DNA of 64,000 bases from NCBI GenBank assembly GCA_003508835.1, contig PUFA01000081.1, positions 5,208,001 through 5,272,000 of the forward strand, given 5' to 3'. Each line of letters begins with the position of its first letter. Position 1 is the stretch's first letter. Source of the DNA: Eonycteris spelaea. Lineage: Eukaryota > Chordata > Mammalia > Chiroptera > Pteropodidae. Position numbers and translations under genes: made by a program. Under the pieces are notes generated by a model. The model was not told where the DNA came from. It made no database searches and was given only the letters and a program-made list of their open reading frames with translations. Of the stretch, positions 1 to 12,334 are shown one piece after another.

Positions 1-1205
1 TAAAATTAGTGTTTGTCACACAAAATGAAACAGTTGGAATTTTAAAAATTCTTTTGTTCTTTTTAAACAAGAAACTAAAATACATTTACTTCATACTGGT
101 TATTGTACATTCTTAGAGCATCATTTGATGATATATTGTGAACATCTGTTCAAACTTTAGTTCCTATATCTTGGGTGAGTGATGAGAAACCTTGTTCCTC
201 AAGACATTATTATTCAGTTTTTGCATTAACACCTGGTGTGTGAGTTTTAGGAGTGAGAGCTTTTCTCTGCTCTTATATTCAGGGTCTGACATGGGGACAT
301 CTATGCTTGGTCCAGTATCAAAAGAAAGATGCAGGCTCCATGGCTAGCACAGTGTTGCAGTATTTATGTGACTAAAAGTGTTTTATGGGCTCATTAGGGA
401 GAAGAGATTGTCAGGACAGATGAGAGTAACTGTTATAGGATCTTGGTCTCAGTCTCCCAAAATTCAGGTGGATTAGTGGCAATCCGAACTCATGGCACCC
501 TAGGTAAGGTTGTTACTTACCTACTGTTGTTTCAGAAGCTCATAATTGGGTACTGGCATACCCTAACATACGTGGTTGGAGGGTTTCCAGTGAGAAGAAA
601 AGGATTGTTGAGTCCCTATGAAAGGCTCTTTTTTAAGTGTTAGAGTATTCTACTTCATTAACTGTCCTATCACTTTAGCAACAGTCCAAGCAAACAGTTC
701 ATTCACACAAAATATCTGGAAGACCAAAGTTTGTACTGAAGCTACTACACTGCTCAGAAATGCTGCCATCATAGATACAATACTGTCTCCAGGAAAGGAA
801 TCCATTTTCATAGCTAAATTGTTCAAAGGCACACAACGGCACCATGATTTTTATGCTCTTATTGTTTTTTTCCCCCCCTTGTGGATACTTAAAAATCAAT
901 TTATTTTTATTCTGGTGTGTTCCAGGGGTTTAGTATTTGTTAGGATGAAAAAGCAATTTTAATTTAGTGGGAAATGGATTTTCTTTATCACCGAATAACG
1001 TAGAAAAGATGAGAGACACACCAAATAAAATCCTCATTCTAGTTCCCAGGGGTTGAGGTAGGGAGATAGGGCTGGCAGCAGGACAAGTGTAGATTTGGAT
1101 ATTTCCATTTGAATTTCTCCTTAGAGCTCTCAGTTGTCAATAAAAGCTCTTGGTAAGCAACAAATGGCCCTGCTATGCCCGTCCTGTTGAACTGGGTGTT
1201 CCGAA
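1..1205. other. Unique DNA, no gene recognised
   Basis: I recognise no repeat or gene here. Short open frames exist (443-643 and 618-962, plus strand) but have no domain, no coding-like composition and no support from neighbouring exons. A small segment ending at 514 in CCTAG followed by GTAAGG looks like a splice donor and is preceded by a weak acceptor-like CAG near 468, but nothing else supports an exon. Confidence 0.5.
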
Positions 1206-1340
1206 GCAACAGAGCAGTGGTTCCAGTGTAAGGACCAGGGCTCTCAGGTCTAGCTCTGCCACTGTCTGTCTGGCCTCTAGCAATCGTTCCTTCTCTCTGC
1301 ACATCAGTTGCCCCATCCATAAAGTGGATTTAACGTTGTC
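1206..1340 (+). mobile_element. MIR SINE fragment
   Basis: The sequence follows the tRNA-derived MIR consensus from the tRNA-like half (AGCAGTGGTTCCAGTG, GGACCAGGGCTCTCAGGTC) through the core CTCTGCCACTGTCTG to the CATCAGTTGCCCCATCCATA stretch. It is an ancient mammalian SINE, diverged and inactive. Confidence 0.75.
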
Positions 1341-3090
1341 GTAAGCCCGTGATTCTTAAGTTAACTGAGAAAATGTCTTAAAAATGTGCCCATGTCATCT
1401 CAACCAAGATTTTTTATTATAATCAATTATAGATTATAGTGTGGCTAGGAAAATTTTTGTCTAACTGAATCGATAAGTAGACCCATTCATTTCAAAAGCT
1501 ACATCTGCAGTTTACTTTCTATAGTGACTTCATTGCCCTTTCATATGCTATTTCAGCCAATTCACAGGAAATATATCCTTCCCTTCAGTTTCATTGAGCC
1601 AATTTAGAGTTAATATCATTCCCCGAATCAATAGTGGCTGCCAGGGAAATACCGTATGCTGTTGGGTAAGACTGATCAGTATCCATCTCGCCAGCTGAGG
1701 TGGGGCGGATTTAAAAATGAACAAACTATAAGCCAAGCTACCAGGAAGGAGGGTATGTTATGTAGGCAATCAGCAGGGTCAACGACATAACTCTTCAGTG
1801 AGGCTTATCTGAGGACACATATCAGCAGGAAAAAAAATCATTCTTGTTTGTTCAACACTTACCTCTGGAAAAGAAGGGAAGAGCAAGTCTGTAAGGAAAT
1901 AATGTTTGTACTCAGCCCTGCTTTTGATTTCTTGAGAGTGGAATTTCACAGAAGAATATGCAGGGAAAGTAGAAGCATTTCCCATTTCTGAATAGCCACC
2001 TCCCTCCCCCATGATGGCACATTGTGAATTAAGCTTCACACACTGTGAAAGAAAGGATACAAAATGAACAGCAAAATTTAACACAGTTCTTTTCTGTTTT
2101 GTCATTTTATTCTTCATATTCACTCAATATTCATCTCTCTGATTATCATCTACAGAGAGATGAAAAAGAAAGAACTGAAAGTCAGACTGTTTTCCCCTAT
2201 AATTACTTACAGATTCATATGCCTACTACCAGAAAGAGAGATACTATCTCACAGAGGTAACAATTCACGTCCCCGCAGTACTGTCCCTTGTGTCCTCGCT
2301 TTCAGCATCAGGGACTACTCATGCATTAGCTTTCCATTGATTTTCTGAGATTTTATCTCTTGGAATAGAAACCTTTATGAAGATGCAATTGTAATTAATT
2401 TGCCTGCTGCTGTTTCATAATAAAGAAATTTATTTCAGAATAAATTACTTTTTTGTAAGTTAGAATTCTCTGAGGTAGGCTGGTAGTCAGTGTGGAAATC
2501 TTTGAAGCTTACAAGTATTATGCTTCCATGTTTCTGGTAGAAAATTAGGGTATTCTGCCTTTACCTCCCCCTACCCCAATGACTAATTATTCTAGCCACC
2601 TCCACTATTCCCAGAGGCTTGCTGACATTTGGGTATGAGTTAGTAAGTTAAGCTTTTAAAAGCTATGGGTTACTCTGATAAGCAAAACATCTACTGTCAA
2701 AAGGTCCTGTGAACTTATTATATTGGAAAATCAGGCATAAAATCACAGCCATCTGATTTCCTACACATCTGTGATGTAGACTGTACTTCAGAAAGAGATT
2801 CTGTCTACTTAGAACCACCACTGAGGATTACACTAATGCCTAGACTTGTCTGTTTTATTTCCCAAAGACCTGGGCATACACATGGTCAAAGGTAAACCTT
2901 TGCTTATTTAATGAAAATAAACAAACGAACAAATCTGTCGAATCAAAACTCTAATCCACATGTGTGAGGCTGTCTTTTGTAACCTAGGGAAAGGAAGGTT
3001 ATCACTGTTTGAAATTACCTGTCACTTATTGAAAATTATTTTTATTTATTTGTTTTTCTAAGTGCCCCCAGCCCAAAAATTTCTACTATT
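1341..3090. other. Unique DNA, no gene recognised
   Basis: No repeat family or coding signal recognised on either strand. A short T/A-rich (TTTA)n-like tract lies near 3036-3057. The small frames at 1548-1736, 1779-2123 and 2045-2348 look like chance openings. Confidence 0.45.
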
Positions 3091-3099
3091 TTATGATAT

Positions 3100-4590
3100 A
3101 TGTTACAGAGGTCAAGACTCCCAATAAGACATTTGCATTACAATGAGTTAACCATAAGTTAGAGTGTAAAATAGTTCAAAGGTGTTGAAAAACCAAATCA
3201 GATAACCTATAATGCCTTGTTCTAAAAAGTTCATAGTTTTCCTCTGGAGATGTCAGTAATCATTTTGTGTATTCCCAATTTTTTTACAGTCTTACTTCCT
3301 TTTGACCAAAAGATTATTCATTATAAGACTAGTTTCAATAGACCTGACCTGATTATTTACATAAGTACAAGTGTTACTTTACTACCTGGGACAGCTTAAG
3401 TTTCCTTTGCTGGGAATTTTCAAAAGGAATCTCAGATTGGACTTGTAAGGCTTTGCCATTTGCCATTCTGAGGCTCAGAGGCCAAGTCCAAAAACACTTA
3501 ATAGATTTCCCTTGTAATAACTATAAATTTGTGTGAGTTTCTCTCTTCTCAAGTTTCTCATATTAGTCGAAGGTTTTTGCTCTGCCAGAAAGTGACATTC
3601 CTTAGTACTTGTAATGCGGAGACCCCATTAAGCCAGGAACCAGGCCAGTTTTCTTGAGAGGGCTCCATAGAAGCCAATCTTACTTCTTTAAATGTGGCTT
3701 GTGTGCCTGATTAGACTAACATCTTCCTCAAATGATCTATCAGGCAAGGCTTTGGTTACATAACCAATATTTCCTATTATATTTTGGTTAAAAAAAATGT
3801 GGGGGGGGGGAGGACAGGCTCTTACTGAATCAATGCAAACCACTCTAGAGTTATGTAAAATAAGAAAATTCGATAAGAGTTTCTGAATTGGGGGTAGGAG
3901 AGTCAGAGAAAAAGTGAAAATAAGATATCATTTCAAATATTTTGTTTTAATTTATAAAAGTAGAGCCTACCAAATTGTTATGAGTTACAGATAGCTTAAT
4001 AAGAAAGAAAAGGGATTCCTTATTTATTCAAAAAAATAGGACATTAGGCCAACATCAATGATATTGCAAACAACTAAAATAAAATGTCCCTCATTAGTTC
4101 ATTCAGTCCTCGATAATTAATCCTTGTTGCATTTGGATTCTTGGGTAGCAGTCTCATGAAGCTGCCTGGTTTTTGATTAGAAAGAGTTCTGGAAATCCTG
4201 GTATGCTGAAAGTTGTCAAAATGATGCTGTCTAAGTTTGATACAATCCTTTTCCTTGGGGCTCAGAGAAGGTCTGTAGTTGATTGCAAAACCTTCAGGGA
4301 AGAGTCAGAGGAAAACAAAGAGTTTCACAATGGTTGTAGTTAATTTATTACGAGCCATTTTCAAATGTGAAAGGTCTGAATAGAGTTCATATCAAGAACA
4401 ATGCAATTCACAAGAGAATTTAGTTGTTTCTGCATCATGCAAAATAAGATAACAAAGGCAGTCCAAAAAAAGTTTTAAACAAATGTCTTTAGAAATAATA
4501 ATTAAGGCTACTTTCAAAGAAGAGAAGGGACACTACATATCATTTTAAAAAATAAAAATTATTTTACAGAGGAAAAATCTTGATAACATA
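3100..4590. mobile_element. Possible ancient LTR-retrotransposon internal remnant
   Basis: Several phrases in this block (for example GGCTTTGCCATTTGCCATTC, CTGAGGCTCAGAGGCCAAGT, GGGTAGCAGTCTCATGAAGC and the stretch around GGAAAACAAAGAGTTT) recall a long interspersed repeat I associate with internal regions of old endogenous retroviruses. I cannot name the family and see no open frame or LTR edges. A run of G (about 3804-3813) lies within it. It could instead be unique DNA. Confidence 0.35.
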
Positions 4591-4840
4591 TAATAATCCT
4601 ACACATGATATGCATTGGCTGCCAATGGCATACCAAGAATGTGGCAAGAATGTCAAGTAATAAAATTCAGTAAGTCAGGAGTAGGCCCCAGATATCTACA
4701 TTTTTATAAAGCTCTATAGGTAAGGCTGATGTGAATCCCTAATTTAAATCCATATTATCCTAGGAAATGCTAGATTTAAATAAAAAACATGAGGTTGTAG
4801 CCAAGAAAGCATTTATAATAATTGAAATTGTGGAAGATAA

Positions 4841-5048
4841 CACTATACCAGGCATTGGCAAACTTTTTCTGTAGGAGGTCAATTAGTAAATCTTCAGGCT
4901 GATGGAGTATAAGTCTATATCACAACTACTAAACTTTTATTGTGCAAAAATAGCCATAGACAATACATAAACAAATGGGCTATATGTGCTCCAATAAAAC
5001 TTTATAGAAACAGGAAGTGGGCCATATTGACCAACACCTGCATTATAC
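4841..5048. mobile_element. Non-autonomous hAT (Charlie-group) DNA transposon with target duplication
   Basis: The element runs from CAGGCATTGGCAAACTTTTT (4849) to CCAACACCTG (5040) and carries the internal phrase CAATAAAACTTTATAGAAAC typical of a common mammalian hAT MITE. The ends form imperfect terminal inverted repeats starting CAG and ending CTG. Flanks CACTATAC (4841-4848) and CATTATAC (5041-5048) match at 7 of 8 bases, which is the 8-bp duplication expected for hAT insertion. It has no transposase frame. Confidence 0.85.
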
Positions 5049-5590
5049 CATTATTGACCACCCTCTCAGAGAAAGTATAACCAGAACTCTGAGAAATAGA
5101 AATGTATGTACAGGGAGGACACTGACAAACCTCTAGGAATTTCCTATAAGGCATTTAATTTCTGAACATTTATATTAATACCATTCTATACAAATGTGAT
5201 CTAGGAAAAATCTCAGCAAATCTTCTAATTTGACTTTCCCCATGCAACTCATAAGTGGTAACATAACAAATGAACCTAATTCTACTTTCTCTCTTTTATA
5301 AGGTGAAAGAACATATCTTTGTGTTCTCTATGTGCCCTCTATGAAATCTCAAAGATAGTTTTAGGTGTAAAAGATATCCTGAAAGATTTTTTTTCCTACA
5401 TTAAGAATCTCATTTAGGGAAAGCAAAAACAATATTTTTTTAAATTATCAGATGATTTGCAATCTTGATTAAAATGTGACAATAAAACACAAGAATGAAC
5501 ATTCAGGGTCATACAATTGTAAAGAAATTTAACTTTTATAAGTGAAGAAACTGCTTGTTTTCTTAATAATCAAGGGCATAATAAAGTCAA

Positions 5591-5613
5591 CAGAAAACAT
5601 AAAATGTTTTCTG
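5591..5613. repeat. Perfect inverted repeat (10-bp arms, 3-base loop)
   Basis: CAGAAAACAT, then AAA, then ATGTTTTCTG. The arms are perfect complements. The stretch is AT-rich, and no T-run or gene nearby suggests a terminator. Confidence 0.9.
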
Positions 5614-5646
5614 GTAAAATGAAATCTTTATTATCTAGACAGATCA

Positions 5647-5670
5647 CACACACATGCACACACACACACA
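5647..5670. repeat. CA dinucleotide microsatellite
   Basis: Interrupted (CA)n of about 12 units with one ATG interruption. Confidence 0.9.
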
Positions 5671-6544
5671 TATTGAGTCTTCATATTACAACTGAAGGCA
5701 TTGACTAGTAAATAAAAAAAATAAGTCCATTGAAATTGAAGAAGCTTTACTAATAATTTAACACATTTTATAGCTCTTCAGATTTAGGTATTATAAACCA
5801 AGGCAAATAAATTTCACTCTCCAAGTTGCATCCATCATTATGCGCTTCTGCATTCTGCAACAAACTGACTTTATTTTAGAACAGATCTGGGGGGAAGGGT
5901 GCTGGGAGACCTGAGTTTATACTGTTACTAAGATGTTCTTAATAGGCAATGTTTTCATCTTTGCTATCTTCACACGAATCATTATATAATTATTGTGAAA
6001 AAAAACTCCTTTTAAATTTCCAATATGAAAATATTGGTAGTTAAAACCTACAAATAAAACCTCTTTAGAGTCCTCAGTTTAAAGAATGTACTAGTATCAA
6101 GTATGTAAAGAATGTAAAGTTTAGAGTATAAAGGAGACAATAACAACAAAAAACCCTAACTACTCATTTCCTAAAGACAAACTAGTTTTCTCTGAAAAAC
6201 ACAGAACATACATATACATATTTTTATTTCCCTGAAACTATTGGTTTTAAGAATAATCTCATACACTTACATTAATTATCACTTTAACCTAAATAAATAG
6301 CTACTATCTCATAGAGAAAACTAGAGAAATGGATAATTGCAGACTGCTTGTCATACATCACCATCTCAACAGAGTCATAGAGCTCATACCGCCCCGCAGG
6401 CCCTTTGTATATCTTTTCAAAGTGACAAACATGAACACATTCATTTACACCATTCAGAGATGAGCCTCTAAGTAAGAAGCAAAAATATGTCAGTAGTACA
6501 CTATTGTATCTTGGTTAGAAATGATCTAGATTTTCAAAACTGTA

Positions 6545-6930
6545 GAGAAGCAGGGGAATAGAATCTTAGCAGATGAGGGAAAGAGGGACAATAAATGAAA
6601 TTTAAGCTAGGAAAAAAACTATCTTATGTAGATGGGGATGGTTAGTACACAGGGAGAAATTAATGATGTGGGGAAGGGGCAGAGATCACTGGAGAGTAGG
6701 TGAGCTCTAGAGCACCAGTGGGCAGTTGATTGAACAGAGGAAGGACAGTTATTTATGTCATCAGGAGAGTAGCAGAGTGCGTGGGCACAGGTATGGGTAG
6801 CTGGGTAAGTGTGGGGTTGGAAACTGTTGGAAATTTTTTTCTGATGATTTCTATTCTGGGAAATAGCAAGGTCATCAAATGAGGGCCAAGTGTAGATAGA
6901 GGCAGTTAGTAGTTAGTTACTACTTGCAGT
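6545..6930 (-). mobile_element. Possible L2 LINE fragment
   Basis: Purine-rich sequence with phrases such as GGACAGTTATTTATGTCATC, GCACAGGTATGGGTAGCTGG and AGCAAGGTCATCAAATGAGG. These recall the reverse complement of an old LINE (L2-like) repeat. Heavily diverged, and assigned from memory of the consensus only. Confidence 0.35.
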
Positions 6931-6959
6931 TAGTGAATTTAAAGTGAAACCAGCCAATG

Positions 6960-8235
6960 TGGAGAATCCACTTGGAGAGCTACTCCCTTAAACAAGGAAA
7001 GCTAAAACAAGTAATATCAGGAAGGAATTAAATTCGGAGTGCAGCTATCCCACTTATATTTGGGTATCCATGCCAGATAGATTCCCAGTCCTTTAACACT
7101 GATCCTTGGTTGACTTGGTTTTACTTAAATAAAACAGACTCCACTATTGCTGTCCTATGCTTGATGTTCATGTTTAACTTTTTGGAAGGGGAGAGGGGGC
7201 ATTCGGCAAGTACTGTTAAGCACCTATCTGTAAGGCACTTAGAAGAATTTCTGGCTAACTGCCTTGGGCTAAAAGTTGCTTGGATTTTAATTATAAAATA
7301 GTGTAGAATTTTGATCCTTAGTGATGGAAGTTATTTCAAGGCATCGTTTCTTTAAAAATGTGCAAAGCCGGTCAAAATTGTCTACTGAATAAAGAATTAG
7401 TCATAGTAAAGATGTTTTACAAAGTAATTTGGATCTCCCACCCCAACACAAGTTGACATGACTGTCTGTTACTAGAAATTTCCAGCAGCCCTGCTGACAT
7501 TGGTTTCAGTTTAGGGTTCAGAGAAGTACTTATACTGCAGATGAAACACCCAGATTCATTTTTAATCTCTGCAGTGTCATAGGGCATTTTGTGTTCTAAT
7601 TTCTGTTCAAATGCATGGCTATGTATTTACTACTTAGAATTAACTGGCTTGCTATGTACTCGGGGGAATTTTTAGTTTTCAGTGGGTAATTAGCCTCACA
7701 AAAAGCAGCAACAGAAAAATGCAAGTCAGATTGCAAAAGAATCAAAATGGATTAAGTACAAGAACCATTTCAGGATTTTGTTTCTTATTTTCAGGTCATT
7801 ATATCTAACCTATTCTATTGTCCCTGTAGCAATTTAACTGTTAGTCTTTCATAGCCTTTAGATAATCCTCAGCGCCACATGTTCTTAGAGGGAAAGATTT
7901 TTGGTTTTGTTTTCTTTTGGGTTTTCCTGTGGTCATCACACTATGCATCGGAATGCAAAATTATAACCAACAGGATATGGTTAGGTGAAAGTTTACTTGG
8001 ACTATCCTGGTCTGAGCAACTAAACAAATATCAGTAAAAAAATATTTGATGTGTAATAATAGCATTTTATTCCCTAGACATAACTGAGCCAATAGAGTAC
8101 TGTCAGCCCTCAAATATTTAAATTGCATTTGTATGCAAAGCAATCTTAGAGAATATGTGGAAAGGACTTGTATATTTCCTCATGGATTATATTCAGTTTA
8201 ATTCTACAAATGTTTATGAGTATTCCAAACTTTGT
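6960..8235. other. Unique DNA, possible conserved stretch at 7440-7810
   Basis: No repeat recognised. The part at about 7440-7810 is of balanced composition, free of repeats, and contains TGGGTAATTAGCC, a homeodomain-type TAATTA core. This makes it a weak candidate for a regulatory element. Function is inferred only from repeat absence and motif content. Confidence 0.3.
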
Positions 8236-8237
8236 GT

Positions 8238-8390
8238 ACATTACTTAACTTTGCTGAGCCACATATTCCTCATCCATGAAGTGGAGATGATAATAGCACT
8301 TATCATCTTAGATTATTGTGAGGATTGAATGAATTAATCCACCTAAATTTTTTGGAACAGTACCTCACCAATAGTGACCAAAAATTATTA
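8238..8390 (+). mobile_element. MIR SINE, 3' two-thirds
   Basis: Matches MIR from the CTTAACTTTGCTGAGCCACA part through CATCCATGAAGTGGAGATGA, TTGTGAGGATTGAATGAATT and GGAACAGTACCTCACCAATA. Diverged. Confidence 0.85.
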
Positions 8391-8589
8391 TAGCAGATTG
8401 TTGCCTTGCTATATCAAGGGGCATATAATTTGGTAGAGAAGAGTGGGAATCAGAGTAGTGAGCTACGATATATGAGTTGTGAATGAGTAATGTTTTGTGA
8501 GAAGGAAACAGAGAATTTAGGAAGGAAAATGGTGCAGAAAACCCTTTAGGGAAGAGATAATGGCCTGTGATCAAATCTTTCCTCCAAAA

Positions 8590-9190
8590 TATATTCTTAA
8601 TCCCACTGCTCTTCTGATTTTCACTGGTACCACCTGAGCCAAACCCCTATCCTCCCTGGCCACCATGACAGCCTCTGGACTGGGTTCTCTACTTCCATCC
8701 TTACTCCAATATTTTCTTCTTCACAAGAGAGTGAAAGTGATTTTTTTTTAATGTAAAGGATTATGTCTTTACACAATATTTTTTTTTCCTTAGCTTCCCA
8801 TTGCACCTACTATTCTGTGTAGAAAGTATAGAATTTAAAAGACTACAGGGATCTATTTGGTATGGTCCCTGCCTCTGGTAACCATGCTCACTAGTATATT
8901 GTCCTCCTCAAACTTTCTCTTTCTAGTCCTGGAACATGTGATTCTCAGTCACTATTATACTTCTATACTACCTTATAATCAATACAGAACTCTTTCTTCA
9001 GCACCTCTCGTACCACTGGTCTGAGCACAAAAGTCGCCTCCTCAGAGAAGCTCTCCATGACTGTGCTCTGGAGAGTGGCTTTCCTTTCTATTCTGTCATT
9101 GCCCCCCAGGTCACTGTAGATCACATCATTCTGCTTAGTCAGTTCCACAGGACTCATCACTGGCTGAAATTGTGTTTGCTATATGATGAA
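8590..9190 (+). mobile_element. L2 LINE fragment
   Basis: Contains L2 landmarks in order: CTTAGCTTCCCATTGCACCT near 8790, CTACAGGGATCTATTTGGTA, CTTTCTAGTCCTGGAACATG, and CGCCTCCTCAGAGAAGCTCT near 9035. Ancient and non-coding now. The minus-strand open frame at 8963-9160 is a shadow of this repeat. Confidence 0.75.
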
Positions 9191-9194
9191 ACTC

Positions 9195-9580
9195 CTTGAC
9201 CATCTGATTCAGTTACCACCTACATAACAGACCTACTTGAATTGTCCAAGCTCAGGAGACTGATGTATATAAAAAATTGAATAGCAAAGCACTCATTTGC
9301 AATGTTCAGAACCACCACTGAAACCAGCATATCCAGTTCAGCATACCTAATATGTTCTTTCTCCTATGGTCAGGCAAATAATGGTTAAGCGCTTCAGGTG
9401 AGTTAAACTAGTAATTCTTTTCTCACTCAGGATGCTTTTTCAGGAGAACTGGACATATCAACACCTGGTTCTTAGATGGTGCCTTGTCTAAGTTACCCTG
9501 GAACACCAATCTCCTTTCCGATCCTCACATTCTTCCTTTAGATCTTTTGACCTTAATTTTCTTGGCTTTGGCTCCTAAAT
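9195..9580. other. Unique DNA, nothing recognised
   Basis: No repeat, gene or motif of note on either strand. Confidence 0.4.
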
Positions 9581-9582
9581 TC

Positions 9583-9765
9583 AGGCTCATAGACTGAAAG
9601 TGTTGGCATCATCTGGGAGCATTGTAGAAATGCAGAATCTCAGGCTTGACCCTTGACCTACTGAATCAGAATCTTTATTTTTTACAAAGTCCTCAGGTTA
9701 TCTGCATATGCCCATTAAAAATAGTAATGCACAGCTCTATGCAGCTAGTCTTGCAAAGAGAAGAT
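9583..9765 (+). mobile_element. MER5-type hAT-Charlie element
   Basis: Phrases GCATCATCTGGGAGCATTGT, AGAAATGCAGAATCTCAGGC, ACTGAATCAGAATCTTTATT and TCTGCATATGCCCATTAAAA follow the MER5A/B consensus. Non-autonomous, inactive. Confidence 0.8.
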
Positions 9766-9869
9766 AATTCTATAGATGTGGGACTTTGCAGTTAATTCAC
9801 AGTTCAATAGTACAAAATCAGAAAAATAAATATATATATCGACAATTTCTTAAAAGAAATTCACAATTC

Positions 9870-9985
9870 TCATGTAGGAAGAGTTTTGGACTAAAAGTCA
9901 ATAGCCTGGAATTGTAATCTTAATTTTGTCAATGAAAGTTTCTTGACCTCTCTTAGACTCATTCCTTTATCTGTGTGGCTTTGCC
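9870..9985 (+). mobile_element. Probable MIR SINE fragment
   Basis: GAGTTTTGGACTAAAAGTCA followed by a CTTGACCTCTCTTAGACTCA-type core resembles a diverged MIR. Confidence 0.5.
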
Positions 9986-10034
9986 AGACACCTTCATACA
10001 GCCTTCTGAAAGTCTTAAATTGTACATCTGTGTT

Positions 10035-10295
10035 CATGTTATTAATAATACAGTGGTAGAATGGTTAGAGACTAGCTTAGCAGTAAGGAGCCTGAACTCT
10101 AGAGCTAGACTACAAAGTCCTTAACACTAGCTTAGTACTTAGTCAGGGTTCTTTAACCTCCCTGTGTCTCAATTTCCTCATCTGTAAAATGGACATACAA
10201 ATAATAGTAGCTACTTCCCTAGTTTGCTTTCAGAATTAAACTGAGGTAATATTTAAAAAGTGTTTAAAACCATAGGGCAATATGCATTTTGTATA
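10035..10295 (+). mobile_element. MIR SINE
   Basis: Near full-length MIR: ACAGTGGTAGAATGGTTAGA, CTCTAGAGCTAGACTACAAA, TTAACCTCCCTGTGTCTCAA, TTTCCTCATCTGTAAAATGG and the AATAATAGTAGCTACTTCCC segment. Confidence 0.9.
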
Positions 10296-10299
10296 CCAG

Positions 10300-11745
10300 G
10301 CTCTGGGCTAAGATGTGAGAATTCAGAGGGGCCCCAGCTTCTGGGGAGGGGACTCTGGGTTGAAACTCCTAGAACTGTGCAAATCAGGGTAGGTCTGGAT
10401 TTGGAGTGAGTGGCCAAGTTCAAAAGGATCATGGGAAAACTAAGCTCTAACTCTGGGAAGAAATGTGATTTGTTTAACCTAAAGAAGGTAAGACAACTGA
10501 AGAGACATAATAGCAGAATTAAGAAAAAGTTAGAAAGGATTTTGAATGGATGACTACTAAAGATATGGAAACAGCCATTTAGATTTGTTAATATCTGAGA
10601 AGATTTAGATTTAGAAGAGAGAAAGTAAATTATTTGGACACCAAGGAGAAATTCTTAAGCAACTTCAGTAAAACTGTGTGAATTTGAATTAGTTGGTGGA
10701 GAGGACCAATTAGATTCAGTAAGAGATCTATTGCTTATCTTTAAGGAAGCAGAATTTCATTTCTTTCAAATATGCACAGTAACTTGAACCAATTACTCTT
10801 TCAGAGTAAATTAATGAGCTGCTTTAATGAACAGATGATATGAACGTATAATTATCAGCAGCATGAATATATAATTGATGTTTCTAAGTCTTCTTTTTTA
10901 ACATATTTATATTATGTAAGGACCTTAAAAAAATCTTTCAGTATATTTACCCTTTCAATTTGCCTAGGAAATACATTTCATCAGCTAAGTTAAATTCTGC
11001 CTATTTCATTTAGTTTGAATGAATGTGGATTTAGGAACCAGTGGCTACCAGATTAATGAGATGTTGCTTAGATAGTAAAGGTATAGATAGAAGTGTTTGG
11101 TTTATTTTATCAATAAAAAATATGCCTTCCCTGTTGTTCTTCACTGAGATAAAATTTAGTCTATGCATTAAACATTCCAATCGTAACTTACATATGTCAG
11201 GCATATTTCAACAAGATTCAATTATAGCTGACAAAACATTTGTAAAGGCAGCTAGATTTTAGCCCAGATGGTGACTGGACATTTGATGAACACTCTAAAT
11301 ATGTGTTATTATTCATCCCTGACACTCAGAAAATAAACATAAGGCAAGCACTTCTCCCAGGGCAGGGAGGTGGAAAAGAAAGTGTCCACATCTTTCCAAT
11401 GTACAAACAGTTGCTGTTTTTTTCTAGAAGTTGAAGAATGTTTACATTTTACTTTAATAAGGAAGAATGTTTTTTAGCATTCTCCCAAACACATGACTTG
11501 TGACTGGGAAAATAATGATCTGGGCCTCAGTTTCCTCTCTAAGACCCCATCTGAACAAATATTGTATGAAGCATAATCTAATTCAGAAGGTAATGTTAAG
11601 CCTCAATTTCTGAGAAGACCTCATGTTTTGATACTCTGAGTGATCTGCATACCATACCTGAGTCCTTGTCTATGGAAAGTCTGGGGAAACTTACTTTTAT
11701 ATTAAAGTTCTGATAATGCCACTGTTTAACTTGTAGAAAACCTTC
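10300..11745. other. Unique DNA with little recognisable content
   Basis: No gene recognised. A short MIR-like phrase (GGGCCTCAGTTTCCTCTCTA) sits at 11521-11540. The 73-codon frame at 11041-11262 has no recognisable domain. Confidence 0.4.
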
Positions 11746-11749
11746 ATTT

Positions 11750-12010
11750 AAAAAATTAGTTATAAAGTAATTTAAGTGAAGTGCCTGAATCATGAAGGTA
11801 TAGCTCAATAAATTTTCACAAAATGGACATATCCAGCTAACCAGCACCAAAATTAACACTCAGTACTATGTGTGTTTTTAGTTCCCCAACAATTACAACA
11901 AGCATTCTTGAATCTAATTCTAATATGAATCATTACTTTTACTATTTTTATTAATCCCCTTCTTTATTTAAATGCTATCATTGCATGTATTTTATACTCC
12001 AAAAGTCAGT
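11750..12010 (-). mobile_element. L1M LINE fragment, antisense
   Basis: AGCTCAATAAATTTTCACAA, AATGGACATATCCAGCTAAC and CAGCACCAAAATTAACACTC match the reverse complement of the 3' part of old L1M elements. The right-hand boundary is vague. Confidence 0.6.
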
Positions 12011-12334
12011 ATTAGTGTAAATAGAGTTAAGATTCATTTATATTTCCCTATTTATTTATTCCTTCTGACCCTTTATTTCTTCTTAAACCTTTGAACTGTG
12101 ACCTGAACTTCAGTTTTCGTTCTGCCAGAGTCATAATCAGGGGGCAGTTCAGTTTTTGTTTGGAAATTTAGATGGCATTTTATGGTCTTTACTTAACATT
12201 GTTTTTGTTGGGAAGCAATCATATTTTTTTCTCCTTTGAAAGTACTATGTCTTTTTTCCTATCTATTTCCAAGATTTCTGTCAGTTGTGTGTGGGTGTGG
12301 GTGTGTCCATCCTGCCATAGGGTTTTATAGCACT

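Larger units (their letters stand above)
5050..6540. other. Unique DNA with small simple repeats
   Basis: No gene or interspersed repeat recognised. It contains a perfect 10-bp-stem hairpin at 5591-5613 and a CA-repeat at 5647-5670 (both listed separately). Confidence 0.45.

Noticed and set aside
443..643. Possible exon with CAG...GTAAGG borders
   Set aside because: The acceptor is weak, the exon would be under 50 bases, and no second exon was found.
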